Assembly (NCBI GenBank): GCA_027074135.1
Contig: JALTDM010000205.1
Span: 1 to 7,591, forward strand
From: Bacteroidales bacterium
Lineage (GTDB): Bacteria > Bacteroidota > Bacteroidia > Bacteroidales > JALTDM01
Direction: 5' to 3'
DNA length: 7,591 bases
Shown here: positions 1 through 6,493 of the stretch, in pieces
Position numbering within the stretch: position 1 is the stretch's first letter
Layout of the letters: the number at the start of each line of letters is the position of its first letter
The notes under the pieces: generated by a model
Databases searched by the model: none
Told to the model about the DNA's origin: nothing
What the model saw: the letters and a program-made list of their open reading frames with translations, nothing else
Position numbers and translations under genes: made by a program

Positions 1-1
1 C

Positions 2-604
2 ATTATTATAATAACCAGTATTATATCTATTGTTGCATTTGGTAATAGAGAACTTTTTGATAAGTTGCAATTTAGTCCCTCAAGAATAATTCACAAAAAA
101 GAATATTACAGAATAATTACACATGCTTTTTTGCACGCAAATTTTCTTCATTTATTTATTAATATGATAGTTTTGTTTTCATTTGGAATAATGGTAGAAT
201 ATTATTTTGTAAGTTTTTTCGGTATGGCAAAGGGTAAACTTTTATTTAGTGTTTTATATTTAACTTCAATAATTTTTTCAGTGCTTTATTCTTTGCAGAA
301 GCATAAAGATGATGTATTTTACAATGCTGTGGGTGCTTCAGGTGCAGTTTCGGCAGTGGTGTTTACCAGTATTTTTTTTGAGCCTTGGAATATGGTTTAT
401 TTTTTCGGAATTTTGCCTGTGCCGGCAATTATTTTTGGCGTTATTTATTTGTATTATTCGTACATAATGAGTAAAAAAGACCAGACGACTTTTATCGCTC
501 ACGATGTACATTTTTGGGGATCGGTTTACGGATTCTTTTTCCCGATTTTAATCAATTATAAATTTTTGTTTTACTTTTTTGCAAAACTTTTCTTTTTAGA
601 TTGA
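2..604 (+). CDS. Rhomboid family intramembrane serine protease (5' partial)
   Basis: This gene encodes a polytopic membrane protease that cleaves substrates within or near their transmembrane segments. The frame is open to the left edge, so the N-terminus lies outside; 200 residues are visible. The TTG at 65 is an internal Leu codon, because the preceding codons (ending AFGNRELFDK) already look like the usual first helix and loop. Rhomboid hallmarks are present: HANFLHLFIN (visible residues 45-54), matching the His...His-x3-Asn oxyanion helix of GlpG; GASG with the nucleophile Ser at visible residue 113 (codon 338-340); and HDVHFWG with the catalytic His at about residue 170. Together these give a complete Ser-His dyad, so the protein should be active. 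About six hydrophobic segments can be seen. The stop codon is one base before the next ATG, so it is probably co-transcribed with the downstream genes. Family assignment is firm; the substrate is unknown. Confidence 0.9.
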   Translation: MIIITSIISIVAFGNRELFDKLQFSPSRIIHKKEYYRIITHAFLHANFLHLFINMIVLFSFGIMVEYYFVSFFGMAKGKLLFSVLYLTSIIFSVLYSLQKHKDDVFYNAVGASGAVSAVVFTSIFFEPWNMVYFFGILPVPAIIFGVIYLYYSYIMSKKDQTTFIAHDVHFWGSVYGFFFPILINYKFLFYFFAKLFFLD

Positions 605-605
605 T

Positions 606-1100
606 ATGAATAAAGCGGTTTTTCTTGACAGAGATGGTGTAATAAACAAAGAAATAGGTGATTATGTTTACAGTGTAGATGATTTTGTACTGAATGAAAC
701 TATTGCTGATGCTATAAATTTGCTGAAAAAAAACGGCTATTTGATTATTGTTATAACTAATCAAGGTGGAATTTCCAAAGGAATTTTCTCAATGGAGGAT
801 TTTGAGGAAGTGAACGGATATATGTTGTCCGAATTGGAAAAAAAAGAAGCAGGGGTTGATGAGGTTTATTTTTGTCCTCATCATCCTGATGTGACAAAGT
901 GCTTATGCCGTAAGCCCGAACCGTTGATGATTGAGAAAGCAATAGCAAGATTTAATATAGACAGGGATAATTCTTTTATGATAGGAGATGCACCTAGAGA
1001 TGTTTTGGCTGCAGAAAGAGCCGGAATTAAAGGTCTTCTAATAGAGCCCAATAGTGATGTTTTGAAAATAGCCAAGCAGATTGTAAACGGAACAATATGA
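606..1100 (+). CDS. gmhB: HAD-IIIA phosphatase, probable D-glycero-D-manno-heptose-1,7-bisphosphate 7-phosphatase
   Basis: The protein is a 164-residue cytoplasmic phosphatase of the HAD superfamily, GmhB/HisB-N group. Motif I is FLDRDGVIN, with nucleophile Asp8 and acid/base Asp10. Motif II is TNQGG (Thr51), motif III is the Lys in CRKPEP (Lys103), and motif IV is IGDAPRD (Asp128, Asp132). A zinc loop CPHHP...CLC (Cys90, His92, Cys99, Cys101) is intact, which is typical of GmhB-type enzymes. GmhB removes the 7-phosphate during ADP-heptose synthesis for the lipopolysaccharide inner core. Related members act on histidinol phosphate or other sugar phosphates, so specificity is inferred. It is slightly shorter than E. 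coli GmhB (about 190 residues). The ATG lies one base after the rhomboid stop and has no Shine-Dalgarno sequence. The end overlaps the next gene by ATGA. Confidence 0.82.
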   Translation: MNKAVFLDRDGVINKEIGDYVYSVDDFVLNETIADAINLLKKNGYLIIVITNQGGISKGIFSMEDFEEVNGYMLSELEKKEAGVDEVYFCPHHPDVTKCLCRKPEPLMIEKAIARFNIDRDNSFMIGDAPRDVLAAERAGIKGLLIEPNSDVLKIAKQIVNGTI

Positions 1101-1957
1101 AACTGACTGATTTTGTAATATATAACGGAAAAAAATACAGGATTACCGATAAATTGTTCGGAGTTTACAACAGGGCATTGCGGTATGGGGACGGTTTTTT
1201 TGAGTCTGTAATTTCCTTTTATGATAATGTTCCGTTTTGGGGATATCATTATACAAGGATAAAAGAGGCGTTTTCGGATTATGAAATGGAAACAGAAGAT
1301 TTTTTGAGGAGTAATTATTTTTTGAATGAGTTGGACAGGTTAAGAAAGTCAAATAAGTTTTTCGGCAGGGTTTATTCCAGAATTTCTTTTTTTAGAGAGG
1401 GTAGCGGAAAGTATTTGCCGGGTGATGATGTTAAGGTTTCATATTTGATAGAGCAAAAATTTCTCGGGCAAGGTGGTTTTAAATTGAATAAAAAGGGATT
1501 AGTGGTTGATGTTTTTTCGGAATATAAAAAACCGGTAAACAAATGGTCTGCATACAAAAAAATAAGTGCTGAATTAATTGTGATTGCTTCTATGTATGCA
1601 TCAAAGAATAATTTTGACGATGTGCTGATTTTGAATGAAAAAGGGAATATAATTGAGAGTACAAATTCAAATGTTTTCTGTTTGTCAAAATCAGGTGTGG
1701 TATATACACCGTCGTTAAACAGCGGATGCGTAAAGGGTGTTATGCGTAGTGTTGTGTTGGAGTTGTTGCGCAAAAAGGGTTTTAAGGTTGTGGAAACCGA
1801 TAATTTTTTAATGGATCATATTAGAGAAGCGGACGAACTTTTTTTGACCAATGCTGTAACGGGAATAAAATGGGTAAAAGCTATGGGGCAAAAAAGGTTT
1901 TTGAAAGATTTGTCTTTGTCGTTAGTGAGAATGCTAAATGAAATGTATGTAAAATGA
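1097..1957 (+). CDS. Class IV (fold-type IV) PLP-dependent aminotransferase, PabC/IlvE-like
   Basis: This 286-residue cytoplasmic enzyme belongs to the family containing branched-chain aminotransferase, D-amino-acid aminotransferase and aminodeoxychorismate lyase. The N-terminal RYGDGFFES (residues 29-37) is the family's early signature. Lys154 in SAYKK is the likely PLP Schiff-base lysine, and Glu187 in NIIESTNSNVF (184-194) is the expected partner of the pyridine nitrogen. FLTNAVTGIKWV (249-260) matches the C-terminal family motif. The length is normal. Substrate cannot be read from sequence: PabC (p-aminobenzoate for folate) is a common annotation for short class IV proteins in this phylum, but no pabA/pabB is in view. 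The start ATG overlaps the upstream stop (ATGA, 1097-1100) and the stop overlaps the next start in the same way, indicating translational coupling on both sides. Confidence 0.85.
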   Translation: MKLTDFVIYNGKKYRITDKLFGVYNRALRYGDGFFESVISFYDNVPFWGYHYTRIKEAFSDYEMETEDFLRSNYFLNELDRLRKSNKFFGRVYSRISFFREGSGKYLPGDDVKVSYLIEQKFLGQGGFKLNKKGLVVDVFSEYKKPVNKWSAYKKISAELIVIASMYASKNNFDDVLILNEKGNIIESTNSNVFCLSKSGVVYTPSLNSGCVKGVMRSVVLELLRKKGFKVVETDNFLMDHIREADELFLTNAVTGIKWVKAMGQKRFLKDLSLSLVRMLNEMYVK

Positions 1958-2856
1958 AGATAAATAAAGAGTCTATAAAAAACACTAAACTAATAAAAAT
2001 CGTAACAACCAGAAAATTTTCTTTTCTTTCTGGCAAAACAATTGCCGAAGTTTTATCATTTTTTTTAAAAAGTCTTACTGACGGTAATATCACCACTAGG
2101 TCGGCGGCTATTGCATACAATTTGTTTTTGTCAATTTTCCCGGGATTAATTTTTTTGTTTACACTTATTCCTTATTTGCCCATTCCTGATCTTGAAAACC
2201 AAGTAATGTCACTTTTGAGGGAATTTATGCCTGATTATTCATACAAGACATTCGAAACTTTGATAATGGACATAATAAGTAAACAAAGAGGTGAGTTGCT
2301 TTCTTTCAGTGCTTTGACCACATTGTATTTTGCCACAAACGGAATTAGCAGTTTTATATCGGCATTCCAAAATTCGATTTCGTTTGACAAAGGGGAAAAC
2401 TGGTTTAAAAAAAGATTGAACTCTTTTATTTTGGCGGCAATTGTTACTTTGCTGTTGGCTGTGGCAACTATTCTTTTGCTTTTTACTAATGTTGCTGTTA
2501 ATTTGCTAGTGGAATATGGCTTGTTGAGTGATAACATTATTGTATATCTCATTTTGATTGCAAAGTGGGTTATTGTGTTTTTGCTATTTTATTTTGCTTT
2601 GGATTTCTTGTATTATTACGGTACACCAAATAGGGAACGTAAATGGAGGTTTTTTTCTATCGGAACATTTTTTTCTACGGTGATGACAATGCTTGTTTCG
2701 TGGGGATTTTCATTTTATGTAAACAATTTCGGACATTACAATAAATTTTACGGGTCACTCGGAGCAATTATAGTGTTGCTTTTGTGGCTCTATTTTGTTT
2801 CGCTTACAATTCTTACCGGATTTGAAATGAACAGGAGCATAGATGTTAAGAATTAG
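1954..2856 (+). CDS. YihY/virulence factor BrkB family inner-membrane protein
   Basis: The product is a 300-residue polytopic inner-membrane protein of the YihY/BrkB (formerly 'ribonuclease BN') family. The first ~45 residues are cytoplasmic and basic. RSAAIAYNLFLSIFPGL (49-65) is the family's first membrane motif. Further hydrophobic segments lie at about 115-140, 156-187, 195-221, 232-256 and 265-290. YGTPNRERKWRF (222-233) and YGSLGAIIVLLLWLY (266-280) match the conserved C-terminal part. The family has no firmly established biochemical role; the older RNase BN label came from a mis-assignment and should not be transferred. The ATG shares ATGA with the preceding stop, and the last 14 bases overlap the next gene and contain that gene's start. 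The protein is complete and of usual length. Confidence 0.88.
   Translation: MKINKESIKNTKLIKIVTTRKFSFLSGKTIAEVLSFFLKSLTDGNITTRSAAIAYNLFLSIFPGLIFLFTLIPYLPIPDLENQVMSLLREFMPDYSYKTFETLIMDIISKQRGELLSFSALTTLYFATNGISSFISAFQNSISFDKGENWFKKRLNSFILAAIVTLLLAVATILLLFTNVAVNLLVEYGLLSDNIIVYLILIAKWVIVFLLFYFALDFLYYYGTPNRERKWRFFSIGTFFSTVMTMLVSWGFSFYVNNFGHYNKFYGSLGAIIVLLLWLYFVSLTILTGFEMNRSIDVKN
2833..2837 (+). promoter_or_regulatory. Shine-Dalgarno-like site for the barrel-protein gene
   Basis: AGGAG lies five bases before the ATG at 2843, inside the 3' end of the YihY-family gene. It supports that ATG as the start although it creates a 14-base overlap. The other starts in the window (606, 1097, 1954, and the minus-strand starts at 5551 and 6415) show no comparable purine box, as is usual for Bacteroidota, so this one stands out. 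It may simply reflect the coding sequence for Asn-Arg-Ser. Confidence 0.5.
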
Positions 2857-4288
2857 TGGTATAATATTGTGTTTATGGTTGTTAAGTGTTAAGCTTTACT
2901 CGCAGGCGGAATTACCTGTTCGTGATAATTTGTCGCATTTTTATGAATTAAAATATTTGCAAAAAAAAGATTCGATTTTTGACGAAAGTATCAGACCATA
3001 TTATACAAATTATCTTACCGATACTTTGAAAAAAAACTTATTATTATTGCCTGCAATATGGAGCTACGCAGAATTTTCAAAAGGAACTTATCCTGTGTTT
3101 AACAATTATTTCGGAGGAATGCTTTTTTACGGTCATAAAAAGTTCTCGGGGTGGGTTTTACCCTATTTTTATTACTCACAATCTGAAAATTACCGTCATT
3201 CTCTACCGGAATTTATAAGCGGTTTTTATTCAAGGTATAATTTTACTAGCAATAGCATATACTTTGCCGATGCTTTGTGGGAAGCTGAGTATAATGCGGC
3301 AAAATATATACGGTTTTATGCCGGAAAAGGTAAATTGTTTTTGGGAGAGGGAAATAGTAGTTTGTGGATTTCGGGCAGCGGTGCTCCATACAATTATTTC
3401 CGGGGAGTGGTAGATATTTGGCATATAAAGTATGTATGGCAAGTGGGAAGCGGATTGGATAGGGATTCGTTGGATTATGGGGTTATGGCTAGGAGAAGGA
3501 AATATTTTGCTTTGCATTATTTGGATTGGCAAACAACAAAGTGGCTTAGTGTCCAACTTTTTGAAACTGTGATTTGGGCACAATATTCTGACAAATATAA
3601 AAGAGGGTTGGAACCGGTATATTTGAATCCGATTGTTTTTTACAGGCCCGTGGAGTTTGATATAGGGTCATCAGATAATGTGATCATGGGGGGAGGTTTG
3701 GTTTTGAAGCCGCTAAAGAGATTTTCTTTGTATTCGCAATTAGTCTTGGATGAGTTTAAAATAAGTGAAATCAGGGCTAAAAAAGGTTGGTGGGGGAATA
3801 AATTCGGTTTGCAGACAGGTGTAAAGTATTATTTGCCCAAAGCATATTTTTTGTTAGAAGCAAATGCTGTAAGGCCGTTTACATATTCTCATAACTTCCC
3901 TATCAGTAATTACGGTATGGACAGACAGCCTTTGGCTCATCCTTACGGGGCAAATTTCAGAGAATTGATTTTTGACAGCCGTTTTGAACTAGCGGATAAC
4001 TTTTATGTTGGCCTGTTTGGCAGGTATTTGCAAAAGGGAATGAATACCGACAGTGTAAATTATGGCGGGAACATTTATTGGTCATACGACTACTTGAGGC
4101 GGGAATATGGAAATAGTTTATTGTCAGGTGTTTTGTATTCTGAGTTTTACTGTGGTGTTGGTGCCGGAAAGTTTGTCGGCAATGTTTTGGAAATATTTGG
4201 CAGGGCGGGTTACAAAAGTATTGCTGTAGGTAAGAATTTACAAAAAAGATTTTATTTTGAGGCAGGGGTTAGGTCGGTGTTTTTGTAG
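2843..4288 (+). CDS. Secreted outer-membrane beta-barrel protein, RemB/Wzi-like
   Basis: This 481-residue protein begins with a Sec signal peptide (residues 1 to about 20, core ISGIILCLWLLSV, likely cleavage near LYS-QA). Cys10 sits too early and without a lipobox, so it is probably not a lipoprotein. The rest is rich in alternating aromatic/hydrophobic strands with Tyr, Trp, Phe and Gly, ends in Phe-Leu, and has no inner-membrane helices, all as expected for an outer-membrane barrel. Segments such as LNPIVFYRPVEF (261-272), LVLDEFK (300-306), WWGNKFGLQTGVKYY (316-330), RPFTYSH (344-350) and QPLAHPYGANFREL (362-375) resemble, from memory, Bacteroidota proteins named capsule assembly Wzi family or gliding protein RemB. 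The precise role is not established by sequence, and no motility or capsule genes are in the window. It overlaps the YihY-family gene by 14 bases and is the last gene of the plus-strand unit. Confidence 0.75.
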   Translation: MLRISGIILCLWLLSVKLYSQAELPVRDNLSHFYELKYLQKKDSIFDESIRPYYTNYLTDTLKKNLLLLPAIWSYAEFSKGTYPVFNNYFGGMLFYGHKKFSGWVLPYFYYSQSENYRHSLPEFISGFYSRYNFTSNSIYFADALWEAEYNAAKYIRFYAGKGKLFLGEGNSSLWISGSGAPYNYFRGVVDIWHIKYVWQVGSGLDRDSLDYGVMARRRKYFALHYLDWQTTKWLSVQLFETVIWAQYSDKYKRGLEPVYLNPIVFYRPVEFDIGSSDNVIMGGGLVLKPLKRFSLYSQLVLDEFKISEIRAKKGWWGNKFGLQTGVKYYLPKAYFLLEANAVRPFTYSHNFPISNYGMDRQPLAHPYGANFRELIFDSRFELADNFYVGLFGRYLQKGMNTDSVNYGGNIYWSYDYLRREYGNSLLSGVLYSEFYCGVGAGKFVGNVLEIFGRAGYKSIAVGKNLQKRFYFEAGVRSVFL

Positions 4289-4305
4289 GTATGAGGTATG
4301 ATAGT

Positions 4306-4376
4306 GTAACCTAAGATTTTACTATGGCTGATGAGGTTTTTACCACACGATAGAATCGTACGGTAACATAGGATTT
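4306..4376 (+). repeat. Degenerate 14-base direct repeat flanking the intergenic hairpin
   Basis: GTAACCTAAGATTT (4306-4319) and GTAACATAGGATTT (4363-4376) match at 12 of 14 positions, 57 bases apart. Similarity continues weakly into TATGGCTG and AATGGTGCTG. The second copy overlaps the right arm of the hairpin. This could be a decayed local duplication or chance in a short AT-rich gap. Confidence 0.3.
4340..4366. terminator. Candidate bidirectional terminator hairpin between convergent genes
   Basis: TTACC (4340-4344) pairs with GGTAA (4362-4366), and ACGAT (4347-4351) pairs with ATCGT (4355-4359) around an AGA loop; a two-by-two AC/AC internal loop separates the stems. It sits between two gene ends that face each other (4288 on plus, 4397 on minus), where a shared terminator is expected. 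There is no clean U-run after it on either strand, so intrinsic termination is uncertain. Nothing else gene-like is seen in the 108-base gap. Confidence 0.35.
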
Positions 4377-4396
4377 AATGGTGCTGTAGCGAAATT

Positions 4397-5551
4397 TTAT
4401 AAGTTATTTATCATTCTTGCAGCAATTTTTCTAGCTTCATTGTCGGTTTGATATAAGTCTTCAAGAGAAGGGTTTTCTATGAAACTTACTTTTTGCATTG
4501 TTTGTTCGATGAGTTCGGGCATTTCGGTAAACTTGATTTTATCCTGCAAAAAAGCTTCTACGGCAATTTCGTTGGCGGCATTGAGAATACACGGTATATT
4601 GCCACCTTGGTTCAAGGCATCAAAAGCTAATTGCAAGTTGCGGAATACTTTAGTGTCTGGCTTTTCAAATGTGAGTTTCGGGTAATTTAGGAAGTCAAAC
4701 CTCGGCAGTTGTGATTTTATTCTTTTAGGGTATGAAAAGGCATAGAGTATGGGCAGTTTCATATCAGGCAAGCCGAGTTGTGCTTTTATGCTGCCGTCTT
4801 CAAATTGAACGAGTGAGTGAATTATTGATTGCGGGTGAATGATAACTTCAATATCTTCTGGTGGTACATCAAAAAGCCACCTTGCTTCAATTACTTCAAG
4901 TCCTTTGTTCATAAGAGAAGCCGAATCTATTGTGATTTTCGCTCCCATGTTCCAATTCGGGTGTTTCAGGGCTTCTGCTTTGGTTTTTGTTTTTAATTCG
5001 TCCAAAGACATGCCGCGAAATGGTCCGCCCGAAGCTGTTAAAATAATTTTTTCAATTTTGTTTTGTCTTTCGCCTTCAATACATTGGAAAATGGCAGAAT
5101 GTTCTGAATCAACGGGAATGATTGATACATTATATTCTTTGGCAAGTGACATAATTATATTGCCTGCTACTACTAGAGTTTCTTTATTGGCAAGAGCTAT
5201 GTCTTTTCTGTGTTTTATGGCATTTACGGTCGGTTTTAGTCCTGCAAATCCGACCATGGCGGTAAGTACCATATCAATTTCGGGAAGTGTAACTATTTCA
5301 CTAATGGCATCGGTGCCTGCCAGAACATTTATCCCAAATGGCGATAATTCTTTGTTTACTGTTTTGAATTGATTTTCATCGGCTATAACAACATACTTTG
5401 GATTAAATTTTTTTGCTTGCGAGATAAGTAGATTTGCATTTGTTCCGGCAGTGAGAACTACGGAACGAAAAATATCATTGTGTTGTTCTATAATTTCAAG
5501 TGCTTGTTTGCCGATTGAACCTGTGGAACCTAGAACTGCTATATTTTTCAT
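4397..5551 (-). CDS. dxr: 1-deoxy-D-xylulose 5-phosphate reductoisomerase (DXR/IspC)
   Basis: This enzyme converts 1-deoxy-D-xylulose 5-phosphate to 2-C-methyl-D-erythritol 4-phosphate using NADPH and a divalent metal. It is the committed step of the MEP isoprenoid pathway in the cytoplasm. The 384-residue protein is full length (E. coli about 398). The NADPH-binding loop is LGSTGSIG (7-14). ALANKETLV (119-127) is conserved. The metal ligands are Asp148 and Glu150 in PVDSEHSAIFQ and Glu219 in MNKGLEVIEARW. Substrate-binding segments are TASGGPFRG (172-180), HPNWNMG (197-203) and SASLMNKG (210-217), with IIHPQSIIHS (237-246) and LGLPDMKLPI (259-268) following. No key residue is missing. The ATG lies six bases after the stop of the M23 peptidase gene, without a Shine-Dalgarno sequence, so it is probably read from that gene's promoter. 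Confidence 0.97.
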   Translation of the reverse strand: MKNIAVLGSTGSIGKQALEIIEQHNDIFRSVVLTAGTNANLLISQAKKFNPKYVVIADENQFKTVNKELSPFGINVLAGTDAISEIVTLPEIDMVLTAMVGFAGLKPTVNAIKHRKDIALANKETLVVAGNIIMSLAKEYNVSIIPVDSEHSAIFQCIEGERQNKIEKIILTASGGPFRGMSLDELKTKTKAEALKHPNWNMGAKITIDSASLMNKGLEVIEARWLFDVPPEDIEVIIHPQSIIHSLVQFEDGSIKAQLGLPDMKLPILYAFSYPKRIKSQLPRFDFLNYPKLTFEKPDTKVFRNLQLAFDALNQGGNIPCILNAANEIAVEAFLQDKIKFTEMPELIEQTMQKVSFIENPSLEDLYQTDNEARKIAARMINNL

Positions 5552-5557
5552 TTTTTG

Positions 5558-6415
5558 CTATTGATTGAAAGAAATAAAATCAGCAGGGTTTAAAGGTTTA
5601 CCACTATACCACATTTCAAAGTGCAAGTGTGTTCCACTTGACAGTTCGCCGGTATTACCGACAAATGCAATCGGTTGTCCGATTTTTATTCTGTCTCCTT
5701 GTTTAACAATAATGCTTGATAAATGTTTATATACAGTTACAACATTATTAAAGTGTTGTATCTGAATTGTATATCCTGTTTCCAGAGACCAGAATGTGCC
5801 AATAACAGTACCGTCGAATACAGCTGAAACCGCTGTGTTTGGTTTAGTTACAATATCAATTCCAAAATGACCACGCAAAGGATCAAAAGGATTTGATACA
5901 ACACCTTTAATTGGGGGATAAAAATTGATTTGGTATAAATTTATATTTGTTGACAAATTCGTTGTTGTATTAATATTAAACATTTCTTTTTGTTCAACAT
6001 CATGTCTTAGAATACTATCATTTTTAGAAATTGACATATTCAAATTTTTATAATCAAGATTAGTATCTTTAACAATTGTATCATTAGTGTAATTGTTCAA
6101 ACTGTCACCTTTAAGAATTTTTAGGACGTTGGTAATGTACTGGTTTTTTACCTCAAGTTCGTGTTTTATTGAATCTAATTTTAGTGTGGTAATTTGTGAC
6201 ATGAGAATAGTTTCTTTATCAGGGTATCCGGGAACCAAAAATTTAATTGGTGTGTATGATATTACGAAAAAGTTTATAATTGATAATGTTATAATAATAA
6301 ATAATATAAGCAATATAAATTTAGTTTTACTGTATTTATATCTGCGTATTTCTTTAAAAGCGTAATTATAAATTACTATAAAGAAATTTTCTTTATTTTC
6401 ACCTTTCTTTGCCAT
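5558..6415 (-). CDS. Membrane-anchored M23 family (LytM-type) metallopeptidase
   Basis: This 285-residue protein is a likely peptidoglycan endopeptidase or regulator of cell-wall hydrolysis. A basic cytoplasmic N-terminus is followed by one membrane helix (about 33-53), so it is anchored in the inner membrane with a periplasmic body. Next come IKFLVPGYP (57-65), a short probably helical stretch (about 68-101), an Asn/Thr/Ile-rich linker (about 104-165), and the M23 domain (about 166-280). Zinc ligands His183 and Asp187 (GHFGID) and His265 (HLHFE) are present, along with catalytic-type His231 (YKHLS) and His263, so the enzyme should be active. As I recall, the IKFLVPGYP segment resembles a Bacteroidota-specific M23 subgroup. 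The linker-coding part is markedly AT-rich: hand counts give 12 of 60 G+C at 5941-6000 and 10 of 60 at 6241-6300. It lies upstream of dxr with a six-base gap and behind its own likely promoter. Confidence 0.9.
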   Translation of the reverse strand: MAKKGENKENFFIVIYNYAFKEIRRYKYSKTKFILLILFIIITLSIINFFVISYTPIKFLVPGYPDKETILMSQITTLKLDSIKHELEVKNQYITNVLKILKGDSLNNYTNDTIVKDTNLDYKNLNMSISKNDSILRHDVEQKEMFNINTTTNLSTNINLYQINFYPPIKGVVSNPFDPLRGHFGIDIVTKPNTAVSAVFDGTVIGTFWSLETGYTIQIQHFNNVVTVYKHLSSIIVKQGDRIKIGQPIAFVGNTGELSSGTHLHFEMWYSGKPLNPADFISFNQ

Positions 6416-6434
6416 CTCATTTTTATTTAAAGCA

Positions 6435-6442
6435 CAAAGTTA
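6435..6442 (-). promoter_or_regulatory. Candidate -7 promoter element (TAnnTTTG) for the M23-dxr pair
   Basis: Read on the minus strand this is TAACTTTG, a full match to the Bacteroidota -7 consensus TAnnTTTG. It lies about 20 bases before the ATG at 6415, giving a short leader of roughly 13-15 bases. A -33 TTG-type element at the right spacing is not evident; the nearest TTTG upstream is about 30 bases away. The box sits in the only gap (78 bases) between rarA and the M23 gene. Confidence 0.45.
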
Positions 6443-6473
6443 AAAGTTTTTAATAGTATTTTAGCTTTTTAAC
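6439..6473. repeat. AT-rich inverted repeat overlapping the candidate promoter
   Basis: GTTAAAAG (6439-6446) is complementary to CTTTTTAAC (6465-6473) apart from a one-base bulge, with an 18-base AT-rich spacer. One arm overlaps the -7 box. It could be an operator for a dimeric regulator, a weak hairpin ending rarA transcription, or chance in DNA this AT-rich. Confidence 0.25.
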
Positions 6474-6493
6474 AAAAATAATGAATAAACGTT

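Noticed and set aside
65..67. TTG at 65 as the start of the rhomboid gene
   Set aside because: The same frame is open to the left edge and reads typical rhomboid N-terminal sequence, so this is an internal Leu codon of a partial gene.
881..1249. Minus-strand open frame of 122 codons across the gmhB/aminotransferase junction
   Set aside because: It is antisense to two well-supported genes and has no recognisable motif; the same holds for the other antisense frames at 1372-1773, 1881-2120, 2235-2552 and 3230-3583.
1954..2856. Annotation of the YihY-family protein as ribonuclease BN
   Set aside because: That label is a historical mis-assignment for this membrane family; nothing in the sequence suggests a nuclease.
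4287..4300. Tandem AGGTATG x2 at the end of the barrel gene
   Set aside because: Two 7-base units are too short to mean anything alone, and no third copy is present.
4839..5372. Plus-strand 177-codon open frame opposite dxr
   Set aside because: It lies wholly antisense to a textbook dxr gene, shows no domain signature, and its composition is explained by the opposite strand.
6418..6420. Second ATG five bases before the M23 start
   Set aside because: It is out of frame with the peptidase and opens only a very short frame that soon reaches a stop.
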